Assembly (NCBI GenBank): GCA_023249095.1
Contig: JAHFDK010000014.1
Span: 1 to 59,710, forward strand
DNA from: Candidatus Rokuibacteriota bacterium
GTDB lineage: Bacteria; Methylomirabilota; Methylomirabilia; Rokubacteriales; CSP1-6
Length of the DNA: 59,710 nucleotides
Direction: 5' to 3'
Shown here: positions 43,246-52,470 of the stretch, piece by piece
How positions within the stretch are numbered: position 1 is the first letter of the stretch
Layout of the letters: the number at the start of each line of letters is the position of its first letter
Program-made: the position numbers and the translations under genes
Notes under the pieces: model-generated
Told to the model about the DNA's origin: nothing
The model's database searches: none
The model's input: only the letters and a program-made list of their open reading frames with translations

Positions 43246-46200
43246 TTACTTGAGCGGGATCGTATGGAAGTCTCCCGAGCGGCTCCCGCCACCCGGCAAC
43301 ACGGCTGGCAGCACCGTTGGGCGAAGGGCGGGGTCGAGGGTGTGAAACCTCAGCGTATCCGTGCTGTAGAGACGCTTGTCGGCCAGGACGCGAAAGGCGA
43401 GCGAGGGGTCAAAGTCGATCTGGAAGGTGGTCGGCAGAGTTCCTTCTTCCCGCGGCACGTAGATCGACGTCGTCGACGCGTGGAACCAGGCGGCGTCGCG
43501 GCCGACGCTCACGATGTTCGCCGTCTCCCGCGTGCTCACCCGGTGCATGGTCGCGGCGCCGGCCGCGGGGTCCCAGAACACGATGCGCGCGAAGACGTCC
43601 GACGGATTGACCTGTGGCTCCTCGATCTCGAACACCAGCCGCTCCGGCTCGCCGCCGGTGCGGGTCCTCGCCTCGAAGTGGAAGATGGCGAGCTGCCGCC
43701 GCGGGGCGTCGGTGGTCACGTCGTAGCCGAACGTCGTCGCCCCGTCGACGCCGACGCAGAAGCGGTCCTGCCGAACCACCGCGAAGAAAAAGGGAGGCGC
43801 ATCCTTGGCCGCGATCTCCGGGCGAAATCTCACCGCTCCGAGGAACGTGGTGCCTTCGTTGGCATGGATCGCGTCGAACCGCACGAAACTGTCGGCCGGG
43901 GCGCAGGAGGCGCCGCGCTGATTGTTGCCGCTGTCGTAGGCGTAGCCCGTCACCACGGTGGCCGGCTCCGTGCTCGTGTCGACCCGGGTCACTAAGTGGA
44001 ACTCCGTAGCGGAGAAGGTCAGGTTCGTGTCATTCCAGCCCGTCGCCCGGGTCGTGTGCGCGAAGCTCACCACCGGTGGCGCCGTCGAGTGAAGCACCCG
44101 GCCGTTCGTCACGTCCACGACGTACCCGATGGCGTTGAACGACTGCGGGAACGCGTACGGCACCCCGAAGTTGTTGCCGGGCTGGAGCACAGGCGCCTCG
44201 CACGGGAACCCGCAGCCGGGCGCCGGCGACACGTATTTCTTGGTCGCGAACGTCGCGAACGAGTTGGGATCCGCCGGCGCCGTCAGCCTCACCTGGACGA
44301 GCGCCAGGATCGTGCCGTCCCGCCGCAGCGCCACCTGGGGGATCTGCCAGGTGTAGGGCCGGGTGGCGTTCGCCGTGAACTTGTCGAAGTCCAGGCTGAG
44401 GTTCCACGATGCCGCCAGGACCTTGGAGTCGGTGAAGGTCTCGACGGCCAGGTGGCTGAAACTGTTCTCGGTCCGCTGGGCGTTCACAAACGACTCCTCG
44501 TGGCGGAAGGTCACGAGCTTCTGCTCGAACTGGATGCCGTGGGTCAACTCCACCGTGGTCCCCAGCGCGAGGCCAAACGGTACGGAGACGCGCGCCCGCT
44601 CGACGAGCCGCACCACGCCGTTCTGCAGCGGCACCTCCGTCGCGCCCTCGGGCCGCAGGATCTCGAACGACGCGATCTGGTTCGGCTCGCCGAAGAGCCG
44701 CCCGAACGCCGTGCGACCCACCAGCGTGTTGTCGGCGTCGCCCCAGCGCAGGGTCACGACGTCCTCAATGGAGATCGGCAGCGGGAACACGCCGGCCGGC
44801 GAGCGCAGCATCCAGAACCCGCTATCGAAGTCGGGGAACACGTGCTCGACCCGCTGCCCGCCGAGCACCTTGCCGATCACGGCGCCGGGGTTGTCGACGG
44901 CCGGATCCAGGTTCGGGCGTTCCTCACCGACCTTGCCCTTGTAGACGGCCACGAAGCGCTCAGCTTGGGCCGGGGCCTGGAACGGCGCCGACCGCACGGG
45001 CGCATCCGGGACCGCCGTGACCGTAAGGTCAGACCCGATAGCGATCGCCGGCTGGCGGACGAACCGCGTCACCCCTGCAGGGTCGGTCACAGCGACGTCG
45101 GCGTAGAGGCTCAGCGTTCCGCCGTCGAGCGTCTCGGGCGAGGCGTTCTTGCCCTCGATCCGCACGAGGGTGGGATCGACCGCATCGGGCACCACGTCGA
45201 CGTCCAGCTTGCCGCGGAAGAAGTAGTCGAGCAACGCGGTGGAGTACGCGACGGCACGCGGCAGGAGTTTACGCGCGTAAGCCTCGTGGATCTTGTCGTC
45301 GAGGGACCAGCCGCCGAACCCGGGAGGCAGACCGGTTGCGGCCTGCAATGACTGGTGAAGAGCGCCTTCCATCACGAACGGTCGGACCGGCGCCCCCGCG
45401 GTTTCCTTAGCGAAATACTGCTGAAAGCTGCCGTCGGGCTGGGCGACGAACAGGTCGGGATCCGCCGAGCGAGGTCCGAGACTGCCGACGGCCGGGTGGG
45501 CAAACCTTTGAAAGACGGTGTCCTTGCTCAGATAGTTCCCGTTCGTGTACTCGGCGATGCCGACCAGAGCGGTGTCCGCGAGGCCAGCAGGATTGCCTGC
45601 CTTGAGATACGCGCCGGTGTCGATGAGTCGCGCGATCGGAACCGGCGCCCCCGCGGCCGGCGTGCCAGAGAAGCTGAATGCTGAGAGATCCGGCATGCCG
45701 CCCGGCGGCGTTCCATCAGCGAGCGCGTCGAAGAGTGATCGGCGGAGGCGGAGGGTGTACATGACCCAGTCCTCATAGGAATCGGGGTCGATCGGAATCC
45801 GCCCCTCGTCTGGTTGACCCAATCGGAACGTTCGCGTCGGATGAGCATCATTTCTGACGTGAGCCGGGACCGTCGCGTCCTGGATGAGATGCATCACGTG
45901 ACCGAGGCCGAGAAACGTCTCTCGAAACGCCTGGTCGCGCTCCCCTGTTGTTTCTCCCATGAGCGCCTGGAGGTACTCGCGGCGGGCTCCCTGCCAGGGT
46001 CGATCCTCGCCGCCGCTCGCGAAGGGGAACCCGAGGAGCGTGACGGGGTATGTGGCCTGCGCCGGATTCTGCTGCCACAAGAGCGATGACTGGCCGGTCG
46101 CGATGGCGAGGCCCAAAAAAGTGGTGCGCAGGCCGGCCTCTTGCAACGGGAGAAGAGGGTTGTGGAAGTGATTGAAGACACGAAGATCAGGGACGTCCTC

Positions 46201-46434
46201 CTGGCGGGAGCCGCGTGGGACCCAGAACCGAGCGGGTTGACCGGCGAAGGACCGTGCTCGTCCCTCTGGAAAGCCAAGCTCGTCACGAAGAATGATGTCG
46301 AGCGTCTGCGACCGGTCGACAACCTTTTGACTCAGCGCTTCATGAACGTCGACTTCGTAACTCTCTGCTAGAGCCGGAAACTGTGGCAGCAGCCAGCAGG
46401 CCAGGCACGCGTATCGCAACCATTGCCGGATCAT
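43246..46434 (-). CDS. Large secreted protein with a phospholipase C/P1-nuclease-like N-terminal domain
   Basis: The 1062 residues begin with a signal peptide ending near ALAES. Residues about 25-400 resemble zinc-dependent phospholipase C/P1 nuclease proteins: VDVHEALSQKVV, DLRVFNHFHNPLLPL and FLGLGHVMHLIQDATVPAHVRND, where the spaced His and Asp would make a metal site. The remaining 650 residues are strand-rich, with several WNxT/FxVxR stretches and paired cysteines (GCGFPCEAP), but no family was recognised. The ATG overlaps the stop of the preceding small gene (TAATG). It is the last gene of a three-gene leftward operon encoding secreted proteins. Confidence 0.72.
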   Translation of the reverse strand: MIRQWLRYACLACWLLPQFPALAESYEVDVHEALSQKVVDRSQTLDIILRDELGFPEGRARSFAGQPARFWVPRGSRQEDVPDLRVFNHFHNPLLPLQEAGLRTTFLGLAIATGQSSLLWQQNPAQATYPVTLLGFPFASGGEDRPWQGARREYLQALMGETTGERDQAFRETFLGLGHVMHLIQDATVPAHVRNDAHPTRTFRLGQPDEGRIPIDPDSYEDWVMYTLRLRRSLFDALADGTPPGGMPDLSAFSFSGTPAAGAPVPIARLIDTGAYLKAGNPAGLADTALVGIAEYTNGNYLSKDTVFQRFAHPAVGSLGPRSADPDLFVAQPDGSFQQYFAKETAGAPVRPFVMEGALHQSLQAATGLPPGFGGWSLDDKIHEAYARKLLPRAVAYSTALLDYFFRGKLDVDVVPDAVDPTLVRIEGKNASPETLDGGTLSLYADVAVTDPAGVTRFVRQPAIAIGSDLTVTAVPDAPVRSAPFQAPAQAERFVAVYKGKVGEERPNLDPAVDNPGAVIGKVLGGQRVEHVFPDFDSGFWMLRSPAGVFPLPISIEDVVTLRWGDADNTLVGRTAFGRLFGEPNQIASFEILRPEGATEVPLQNGVVRLVERARVSVPFGLALGTTVELTHGIQFEQKLVTFRHEESFVNAQRTENSFSHLAVETFTDSKVLAASWNLSLDFDKFTANATRPYTWQIPQVALRRDGTILALVQVRLTAPADPNSFATFATKKYVSPAPGCGFPCEAPVLQPGNNFGVPYAFPQSFNAIGYVVDVTNGRVLHSTAPPVVSFAHTTRATGWNDTNLTFSATEFHLVTRVDTSTEPATVVTGYAYDSGNNQRGASCAPADSFVRFDAIHANEGTTFLGAVRFRPEIAAKDAPPFFFAVVRQDRFCVGVDGATTFGYDVTTDAPRRQLAIFHFEARTRTGGEPERLVFEIEEPQVNPSDVFARIVFWDPAAGAATMHRVSTRETANIVSVGRDAAWFHASTTSIYVPREEGTLPTTFQIDFDPSLAFRVLADKRLYSTDTLRFHTLDPALRPTVLPAVLPGGGSRSGDFHTIPLK

Positions 46435-47051
46435 TACCTTCGCTCCTGCGCTGGGGGGCCAAGTGGTGAAAGACCGAAGGCGCTTCGGGCCTTGTTGATC
46501 GCATTAAGAGTTAGAGGAATCTTTGATACAGGAACGTGTGTTGGAAAGGACTCCATTTTCACTTGCTCTTCCCGTGTTCGGGCAGGGGGCAACTCTACCT
46601 TGCCACCTTCTTCGGTCCAGACCGCCAGGGCCATCTCCTTCGCTTTGCGCATTTGTTCCTCGCCCGGGAGCTGCCGCCACTCCGCCGTGTCCTGGCCGGC
46701 GTATCGCCACTGTGCGTACCCGGGCTTGTAGTACTCGAAGAACGGCCCGCCGATGTCGGCGAAGAACGGGAAGCTCTTTTTCGGGATCTCCCACCGCCCC
46801 TGGGCGTCGGTGACGGCCTCCACCGCGTCGAAAAATTCCGGTGCCTGATGCCCCACCACGAGCTGAGCCAGGCTGAATCGGTACCGGTTCCAGTACGCCA
46901 GCACGACGACGCCTTCGAGCGGCTGCTTGGTCTCGGCGTCCAGCACCTGACCACGCCAGGGCCCCTTGGCCGCCGACGCCAGGCTCGGCGCTCCCACCAG
47001 CACGGCGAGGCCCAGGAGGATGCCCGCTAGCCGGGCCAGCGCGCCGGACAC
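46434..47051 (-). CDS. Secreted protein with a carboxypeptidase-regulatory-like domain
   Basis: The 205-residue protein starts at GTG 47051, 2 bp after the stop of the beta-helix protein. It has a signal peptide (LARLAGILLGLAVLVGAPSLASA). The next 80 residues read KGPWRGQVLDAETKQPLEGVVVLAYW and AVTDAQGRWEIPKKSFPFF, the CarboxypepD_reg/CNA-B-like beta-sandwich. The C-terminal part (EEQMRKAKEMALAVWTEEGG) is polar and unrecognised. Such domains usually bind or present substrates outside the cell. A longer upstream frame lacks a signal peptide and was not used. Confidence 0.75.
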   Translation of the reverse strand: MSGALARLAGILLGLAVLVGAPSLASAAKGPWRGQVLDAETKQPLEGVVVLAYWNRYRFSLAQLVVGHQAPEFFDAVEAVTDAQGRWEIPKKSFPFFADIGGPFFEYYKPGYAQWRYAGQDTAEWRQLPGEEQMRKAKEMALAVWTEEGGKVELPPARTREEQVKMESFPTHVPVSKIPLTLNAINKARSAFGLSPLGPPAQERR

Positions 47052-47053
47052 CC

Positions 47054-49651
47054 TCAGAATCCCTGGATGCGCCACAAGCCGTCTCCGTCGATCACGAACC
47101 GGACCTCGAAGGACTTCATGACGCCGCCGTCGAGCCGAAGCATCCGGTAGATGGCCGCCCGATTTCGCACCTCCACCAGCGTGATAGCAGTCAGGATACT
47201 GTCGATGCCCGGCAGCTGAGCAGCAATCGTCTGGAACGCCGCTGCATATCCGTCCTGCGCCCGCAGGACGATCTGAGTCACGGCACGCGTGATATCGCCG
47301 GCCCGGAGCGCGTCCTTCATGGTCTGCCACTTGGCCCGGAGCAGCGTGTCGAGCGCCGCGCCATCGAGGACCTGCACGAGCGCTCGGGCCGTGGTACGCC
47401 CGCCCTGGGCGTCCACCACGGTCAGCGCCGGCAGATAGATGCCCAAGGCCGCGTACGTGAACTGCTGGCCGTCGAGGGTGGCGCCCGTGAAGTCCACCGT
47501 CCCGTTGCCGTCGAGATCCAGCTCGATGACACTACCCGACGCCGGCGTCGGAAAGAGCGCGAACGTCACGACCAGCGGAGTCTGCCCTACCTCCGGGAAC
47601 GGACGCAGCGCGATGGCCGCGGGCGCGGGAGTGCCGTTGACCGACACGGTGATCGAATGGCTCGTTTGTTGGCCTGCTGTCGTCTCGGCGGTCGCTTTCA
47701 CGGTCGTGACCGATGCATCGATGTCCGCGAGGACGAGGAATGTCGTGCCGACCACGGCTGCCGGCGCGCCGTTGACCGTGACTGTCACTTCCACTCCGCC
47801 GGCCTGGACGGTCCCGCGGATGACGATCGGGCCCGCCGGGACCGCGGCGCCGTCGCCCGGCTCGGTGATCGTCACAGTAAGTGCTGGCCCGACGGTAAAG
47901 GCGCGCGACGCTGGGCTGGCATCTTCATTGCCCGCCAGGTCGCGCGCTTTGACCGCGAAGACGTGCGGGCTCTCGGCGAGGCCCGAGAAGTTCGCGCTGG
48001 TGTCGGCAATGAAGGGCGACCAGGGGCCGCTGTCCAGGCGCCAGGAGAAGACGAGGCTCGGCCCGGCCGTCTGGTTGTCAGAGCCGCTGAAGCTGAACGT
48101 GGCGTTGCCGACGGGGATCTGACCGCTTGGCCCGGCGTCAATGAAAGTCTCCGGCGGAGTGTTGTCGGCGACCAGCACCCGGGTGGCCACCCCGGCATTC
48201 CCGGCGACGTCTTCGGCCTCTGCGGTCAAGGTGTAGATGCCGTCAGTGAACGCTGTCGTATTCCAGATTGCCGTGGCGGTGACCGAGGACGCCGACGGTG
48301 GCAGCGATGGAGTGAGCGTTGCCCCGAGTCGCTGCGTGCCGAGGCGCAGGGTGAAGGCGGCGACGCCGCTCCCCTGGTCCGTCGCTTGCGCTTCGATCGG
48401 AACAGCGCCACGGACGTGGCGGCCTGCGGGCGGCGCGATGATAGTGACCAGCGGGCCGATTTCGTCAGCGACGTTGGGCTCGCGGGCGCCGATGTCGAAG
48501 GCGGCCGTGCCCCCCGGCGTCCCGAGCCTCGGGCGAGCGGCAGGCATGAGGTAGTCGGACTCGAAGACGGGGTTCAGCAAAGGGTTGAACCCCAGCGTCC
48601 GCGGGTCAACCCCGGCGTCCAACAGCGGCGAGGCCGTGACCGGAGTGAAGTCGTCGTCATTGGTGTGGGCGTTGCCATCGGGGCCGGCGAGATTCGCGTA
48701 GACGCTGCTGGGGAGATCACACCCGGGGCTGGCGGTGACGCCCGACCCCTCCGAGCCCGTCGGCGTGCGGTTTCCCCCGTCGGTCGGATCGAGGATCGGG
48801 CCGTTCAGCTCGCCGAGGCGGTTGCCGCAGACGAGGTTGTTCAGGAGGCGGATGCCGGCGGGCTGGCGGTTCGTGGAGCCCTCGCGCTTGAAGCCGACGC
48901 GGCCGCCGGTGGAGCCGGTGGCGGTGCCGTTGCCGGTGATGGCGGTGTTGACGAGCCAGACGACGTGTTCGCGGGCGACGTCCAGGCCATTCCAGGCGTT
49001 CCCGTGGATGGTGTTGCCGACAAGGTAGTGGGGGCCGCCATGAGCGTCGATGAAAGTGATGCCGTTGCGGCCGTTGGCGTAGATGAGCGAGTTGGCGATG
49101 AGGGTGTCTGGGTTACCGCGGGCGATGGTGATACCGCCGTTGCACTCGGAGGAGCCGTTGCCGAAGATCCTCAGCCGGTCGAGGTGGATGGCGTCGTTCT
49201 GGTTGTTGCCGCCGAGCAGCGAGACGGCCTGGCCGCCGGCTCCGCTGATAGTGAGCCCACGTAGGGTGATGAACTTGGACTGCTGGAGTCTCACCGCGTG
49301 GCCGTTGGTGCACCGGGCGGTCGGCGGGCTCAGCAGGACGCTGCCGACGGGCGCGGAAAGGTCGATCTCGATGACGATGCGCTGGGTCTCCGAGGTGGCG
49401 CCGGAGTTCTTGCCGGTGATCTTGAGCTGCTCGATGTAGGTGCCGGGCTGGATGCGGACCGTATCACCGGCCTGGGCGGCGTTGATGGCGGCCTGGATCG
49501 TCGTGTAGCAGGGCGACTGGCCGCCGCATGTCGGATCGCTGACTGACACGTAGCGGATGGTTTGCGCGTCGACCGTACCCGGTAGGGCCAGGAGTCCCGC
49601 GCCGAACGCGAGCAAGAGAAGCCGACCGAGGCGCGCGCCGTGTGCGACCAT
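47054..49651 (-). CDS. Secreted right-handed beta-helix protein with Ig-like and PKD-type repeats
   Basis: From ATG 49651 the 865 residues start with a signal peptide (LGRLLLLAFGAGLLALPGTVDAQ). A parallel beta-helix of the NosD/pectin-lyase type follows (about 25-330: TTIQAAINAAQAGDTVRIQPGTY, VGNTIHGNAWNGLDVARE). Then come several Ig-like or bacterial Ig modules (about 345-640: PPAGRHVRGAVPIEAQATDQ, YTLTAEAEDVAGNAG), a PKD-like segment (IELDLDGNGTVDFTG) and a C-terminal helical domain. The start was chosen over one 63 bp upstream because of the signal peptide. It is the first gene of the operon with the two smaller secreted proteins. Carbohydrate or surface binding is the general expectation. 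Confidence 0.82.
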   Translation of the reverse strand: MVAHGARLGRLLLLAFGAGLLALPGTVDAQTIRYVSVSDPTCGGQSPCYTTIQAAINAAQAGDTVRIQPGTYIEQLKITGKNSGATSETQRIVIEIDLSAPVGSVLLSPPTARCTNGHAVRLQQSKFITLRGLTISGAGGQAVSLLGGNNQNDAIHLDRLRIFGNGSSECNGGITIARGNPDTLIANSLIYANGRNGITFIDAHGGPHYLVGNTIHGNAWNGLDVAREHVVWLVNTAITGNGTATGSTGGRVGFKREGSTNRQPAGIRLLNNLVCGNRLGELNGPILDPTDGGNRTPTGSEGSGVTASPGCDLPSSVYANLAGPDGNAHTNDDDFTPVTASPLLDAGVDPRTLGFNPLLNPVFESDYLMPAARPRLGTPGGTAAFDIGAREPNVADEIGPLVTIIAPPAGRHVRGAVPIEAQATDQGSGVAAFTLRLGTQRLGATLTPSLPPSASSVTATAIWNTTAFTDGIYTLTAEAEDVAGNAGVATRVLVADNTPPETFIDAGPSGQIPVGNATFSFSGSDNQTAGPSLVFSWRLDSGPWSPFIADTSANFSGLAESPHVFAVKARDLAGNEDASPASRAFTVGPALTVTITEPGDGAAVPAGPIVIRGTVQAGGVEVTVTVNGAPAAVVGTTFLVLADIDASVTTVKATAETTAGQQTSHSITVSVNGTPAPAAIALRPFPEVGQTPLVVTFALFPTPASGSVIELDLDGNGTVDFTGATLDGQQFTYAALGIYLPALTVVDAQGGRTTARALVQVLDGAALDTLLRAKWQTMKDALRAGDITRAVTQIVLRAQDGYAAAFQTIAAQLPGIDSILTAITLVEVRNRAAIYRMLRLDGGVMKSFEVRFVIDGDGLWRIQGF

Positions 49652-49973
49652 CGCCGTTCGCTCCCGTTGGTCTCCCTTTGGTGGAGATGGGGCCCTCTGC
49701 CTGTCGGCGCGCATTCGAAGCGATTGGCGCGCGCGCTGCCAGGGATGACTGCAGCGGGAACGGGCAAGTTCGAGGCCAGATCGAGACCACTGCCGCGACG
49801 CTCGCGATACCGAGCGGTTACGTCAAACCCAGACGCGCGACCCGGCTCGAGGAATCGCAACGCGGACTGCGCACACTGCAGCGACGGGAGTGCACGTTCT
49901 CACCGGAAACGATGCGATAGAATTCTCCGCTTCGTTCGGAGCGGAGGCGAGTCTCTATGAGGTGACCACCGCG
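49652..49973. other. Divergent intergenic region (322 bp) between the beta-helix and cyanase genes
   Basis: No gene was found here. TTGGCGCGCGCGCTGC at 49724-49739 resembles a sigma-54 -24/-12 element, with two mismatches and correct GG-to-GC spacing, but the region is GC-rich and this may be chance. TAGAAT near 49916 could be a -10 for the cyanase gene. No trace of the missing cyanase N-terminal domain is visible. Confidence 0.4.
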
Positions 49974-50192
49974 ATGCCGCTTCGGACCGACTTCCCGCTG
50001 ACGACGGATCCGTTCAAGTACCGTCTGATGGAACTCGTGGGCGTGTACGGCGACGCGCTGCGCGAGCGCTGCAACGAGCTCTTCGGCGACGGGATCCTCT
50101 CGGCGATCGACTGCGTCGTGAAGCTCGAGAAGAAGGGCGAGCGCGGTGTCCTGACCATCGACGCGAAGTTCCTGCATTACAAAGAGTACTGA
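49974..50192 (+). CDS. cynS: Cyanase catalytic domain without the N-terminal helix-turn-helix domain
   Basis: The 72 residues align with the C-terminal half of cyanase (about 156 residues in E. coli). The text TDPFKYRLMELVGVYGDALRE contains the catalytic Arg and Glu (YRxxE), and CNELFGDGILSAIDCVV the catalytic Ser (GDGIxSAI). The end, VLTIDAKFLHYKEY, matches the family C-terminus. The N-terminal DNA-binding-like domain is absent, and the gene has its own ATG behind GAGGTGA. Cyanase makes ammonia and CO2 from cyanate and bicarbonate in the cytoplasm. The active site is shared between subunits, so this short form could still work. It lies just ahead of amtB. A decayed fragment is the alternative, but the intact motifs argue against it. 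Confidence 0.85.
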   Translation: MPLRTDFPLTTDPFKYRLMELVGVYGDALRERCNELFGDGILSAIDCVVKLEKKGERGVLTIDAKFLHYKEY

Positions 50193-50299
50193 GGCGGGCG
50201 TGCCCGGCGCGTGAGCAAACCACGGTGTCTGCTTATTCGACGGGCACCGGTCGCGGAACGTGCAACGCTAAGTTCGCGTCAACGTTGGACCCCCTCGGC

Positions 50300-50314
50300 G
50301 GCACGCGCCTTGCT
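50300..50314 (+). promoter_or_regulatory. Sigma-54 promoter of amtB-glnK
   Basis: GGCACGCGCCTTGCT matches the -24/-12 consensus (T)GGCACGnnnnTTGCW in full apart from the leading T. GG and GC are 10 bp apart. Transcription would begin near 50325, right before the leader hairpin. NtrC-type activation under nitrogen limitation is expected. Confidence 0.8.
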
Positions 50315-50328
50315 CTCGCGGGGGACGC

Positions 50329-50344
50329 GCGACAGCGACGTCGC
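50329..50344 (+). promoter_or_regulatory. Six-base-loop hairpin in the amtB leader (ANTAR-target-like)
   Basis: GCGAC (50329-50333) and GTCGC (50340-50344) enclose the loop AGCGAC, with A at loop position 1 and G at position 4, the pattern described for RNA targets of ANTAR antiterminators. It lies 10 nt before the terminator stem. Confidence 0.45.
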
Positions 50345-50354
50345 AGAGACGGGT

Positions 50355-50382
50355 AATGGCGCCCGAGTTGGGCGCCATTTTT
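50355..50382 (+). terminator. Intrinsic terminator inside the amtB leader (attenuator)
   Basis: AATGGCGCCC (50355-50364) pairs perfectly with GGGCGCCATT (50370-50379) around GAGTT, and the T run extends to 50382. The base of the stem, ATGGCGC/GCGCCATTTTT, is the same as in the nrtA leader terminator. It precedes the amtB ribosome site. Confidence 0.85.
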
Positions 50383-50425
50383 GCCGGGCGACTGCGCTCG
50401 CGCGCGGCCCGAGGAGGGCACGACC

Positions 50426-52108
50426 GTGACGGAATCTGGAGCCATCAAACGCGCGCTGCCGTGGAGGATCGTCGCAGCCGTGATCGTCGCCTGCGTGCTG
50501 GCAGTCGGCGGTTGGGTGTTCGCTCAGGACAAGCCCGCAGCGCCGGCCGCGCCCGCGGCGCCGGCAGCCGCTCCCGCGCCACCGCCGTCGAAGCCGGATC
50601 CCGCCGGCACCGCCACGGGCGGCATCGCTGACGTCACGGCCAAGGACGCGGGCAAGCCGACACTCACCGAGATCGCCGACTTCGCGGGCCACAGCCGGGT
50701 GTCGATCAACCTCATGTGGACCCTGCTGACCGGCTTCCTCGTCATGTTCATGCAGGCGGGGTTCGCGCTCGCGGAGACCGGCTTCACGCGCGCGAAGAAC
50801 GTCGCGCACACCATGATGATGAACTTCATGGTCTACGCGATCGGCATGACGGGCTACTGGATCATGGGCTTCGCGCTCCAGATGGGGGGGCTCGGGCCGA
50901 TCTCGACCATGGGGGGCACCGGCGTCCTCGACAGCGAGTTCACGATCAGCCTGTTCGGCAAGGACTTTGGCCTGTTTGGAATGAAGGGGTTCTTCCTGGC
51001 GGGCTCCACGTACGACGTCGCCGTCTTCGCGCTCTTCCTGTTCCAGATGGTCTTCATGGACACGGCCGCCACGATCCCGACCGGCGCGATGGCCGAGCGC
51101 TGGAAGTTCTCGTCGTTCGTGGTCTATGGATTCTTCATCTCGATGATCACCTACCCGCTGTTCGCCAACTGGGTGTGGGGCGGCGGCTGGCTCTCCCAGC
51201 TCGGCAAGAATTTCGGGCTCGGTCACGGCCATGTCGACTTCGCCGGATCGTCGGTCGTGCACATGGTCGGGGGCGTCACCGCGCTGGCGGGTGCGATGGT
51301 GCTGGGAGCGCGCATCGGCAAGTACAACAAGGATGGCTCGGCGAACCCGATTCCCGGCCACAACCTGCCGATGGCGGCCCTCGGCTGCTTCATCCTGGCG
51401 TTCGGGTGGTTCGGCTTCAATCCGGGGAGCACGCTGGCCGGTGGCGATCTCCGCATCTCTGTGATCGCCGTCAACACCATGCTGGCGTCGGCGTCGGGCG
51501 CGATCTTCGCGATGTTCTATATGTGGGCGAAGTATGGCAAGCCCGACCCGAGCATGATGATCAACGGGATGCTGGCCGGCCTCGTCGCGATCACGGCCCC
51601 TTGCGCCTTCGTGTCGAGCTTTTGGGCGTTCGTCATCGGCGCGTTCGCCGGGATGCTCGTGTGCTGGTCGGTGTTCTTCGTCGAGCGGACGCTGAAGGTG
51701 GACGACCCGGTCGGGGCGATCTCGGTTCACGGGACGTGCGGCGCATGGGGTGTGCTGAGCCTCGGCCTCTTCTCCGACGGCACCTACGGCGACGGCTTCA
51801 ACGGCGTCGAGGGCACGGTGCGCGGCCTCTTCTATGGCGGGGCCAGCCAATTCGTGGCCCAGGTCATCGGCACCCTCACGTGCTTCGGGTTCGTCTTCGT
51901 GGCCTCCTGGGTCTTCTTCAAAGTCTACGACCTCGCCTTCGGTATGCGCGTCAGCCCCGAGGTCGAGCTGGAAGGCCTCGATGTGCCCGAGATGGGCGGT
52001 CACGGCTACCCCGAGGTTCATGGGCCCGCGACACTCGTGCACTCTATGGGGGCGTCCGCGGTGAGGGCACCTGGCGTGGCGGCGTTGGCGCCCGAGCGCT
52101 CGCGTTAG
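50426..52108 (+). CDS. amtB: Ammonium transporter
   Basis: The 560-residue protein starts at GTG 50426 behind GAGGAGGG. A first hydrophobic segment, probably a signal peptide, is followed by an Ala/Pro-rich linker (residues about 34-60) and a conserved AmtB core with 11 helices. Signature parts are MQAGFALAETGFTRAKN, FMDTAATIPTGAMAERW, the first pore His in GSSVVHMVGGVTAL, the second in GAISVHGTCGAWGV, and the substrate region GFNPGSTLA. It conducts ammonium/ammonia into the cell and is gated by the PII protein encoded next. The long N-terminal region between signal and core is unusual. Confidence 0.96.
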   Translation: MTESGAIKRALPWRIVAAVIVACVLAVGGWVFAQDKPAAPAAPAAPAAAPAPPPSKPDPAGTATGGIADVTAKDAGKPTLTEIADFAGHSRVSINLMWTLLTGFLVMFMQAGFALAETGFTRAKNVAHTMMMNFMVYAIGMTGYWIMGFALQMGGLGPISTMGGTGVLDSEFTISLFGKDFGLFGMKGFFLAGSTYDVAVFALFLFQMVFMDTAATIPTGAMAERWKFSSFVVYGFFISMITYPLFANWVWGGGWLSQLGKNFGLGHGHVDFAGSSVVHMVGGVTALAGAMVLGARIGKYNKDGSANPIPGHNLPMAALGCFILAFGWFGFNPGSTLAGGDLRISVIAVNTMLASASGAIFAMFYMWAKYGKPDPSMMINGMLAGLVAITAPCAFVSSFWAFVIGAFAGMLVCWSVFFVERTLKVDDPVGAISVHGTCGAWGVLSLGLFSDGTYGDGFNGVEGTVRGLFYGGASQFVAQVIGTLTCFGFVFVASWVFFKVYDLAFGMRVSPEVELEGLDVPEMGGHGYPEVHGPATLVHSMGASAVRAPGVAALAPERSR

Positions 52109-52453
<345 letters not shown>

Positions 52454-52470
52454 CCCCCGAGGAGGATCGG

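Noticed and set aside
49724-49739. A sigma-54 promoter for the cyanase gene
   Set aside because: Spacing is right, but two bases of the core differ and the region is a CG repeat; it is mentioned only as a weak possibility.
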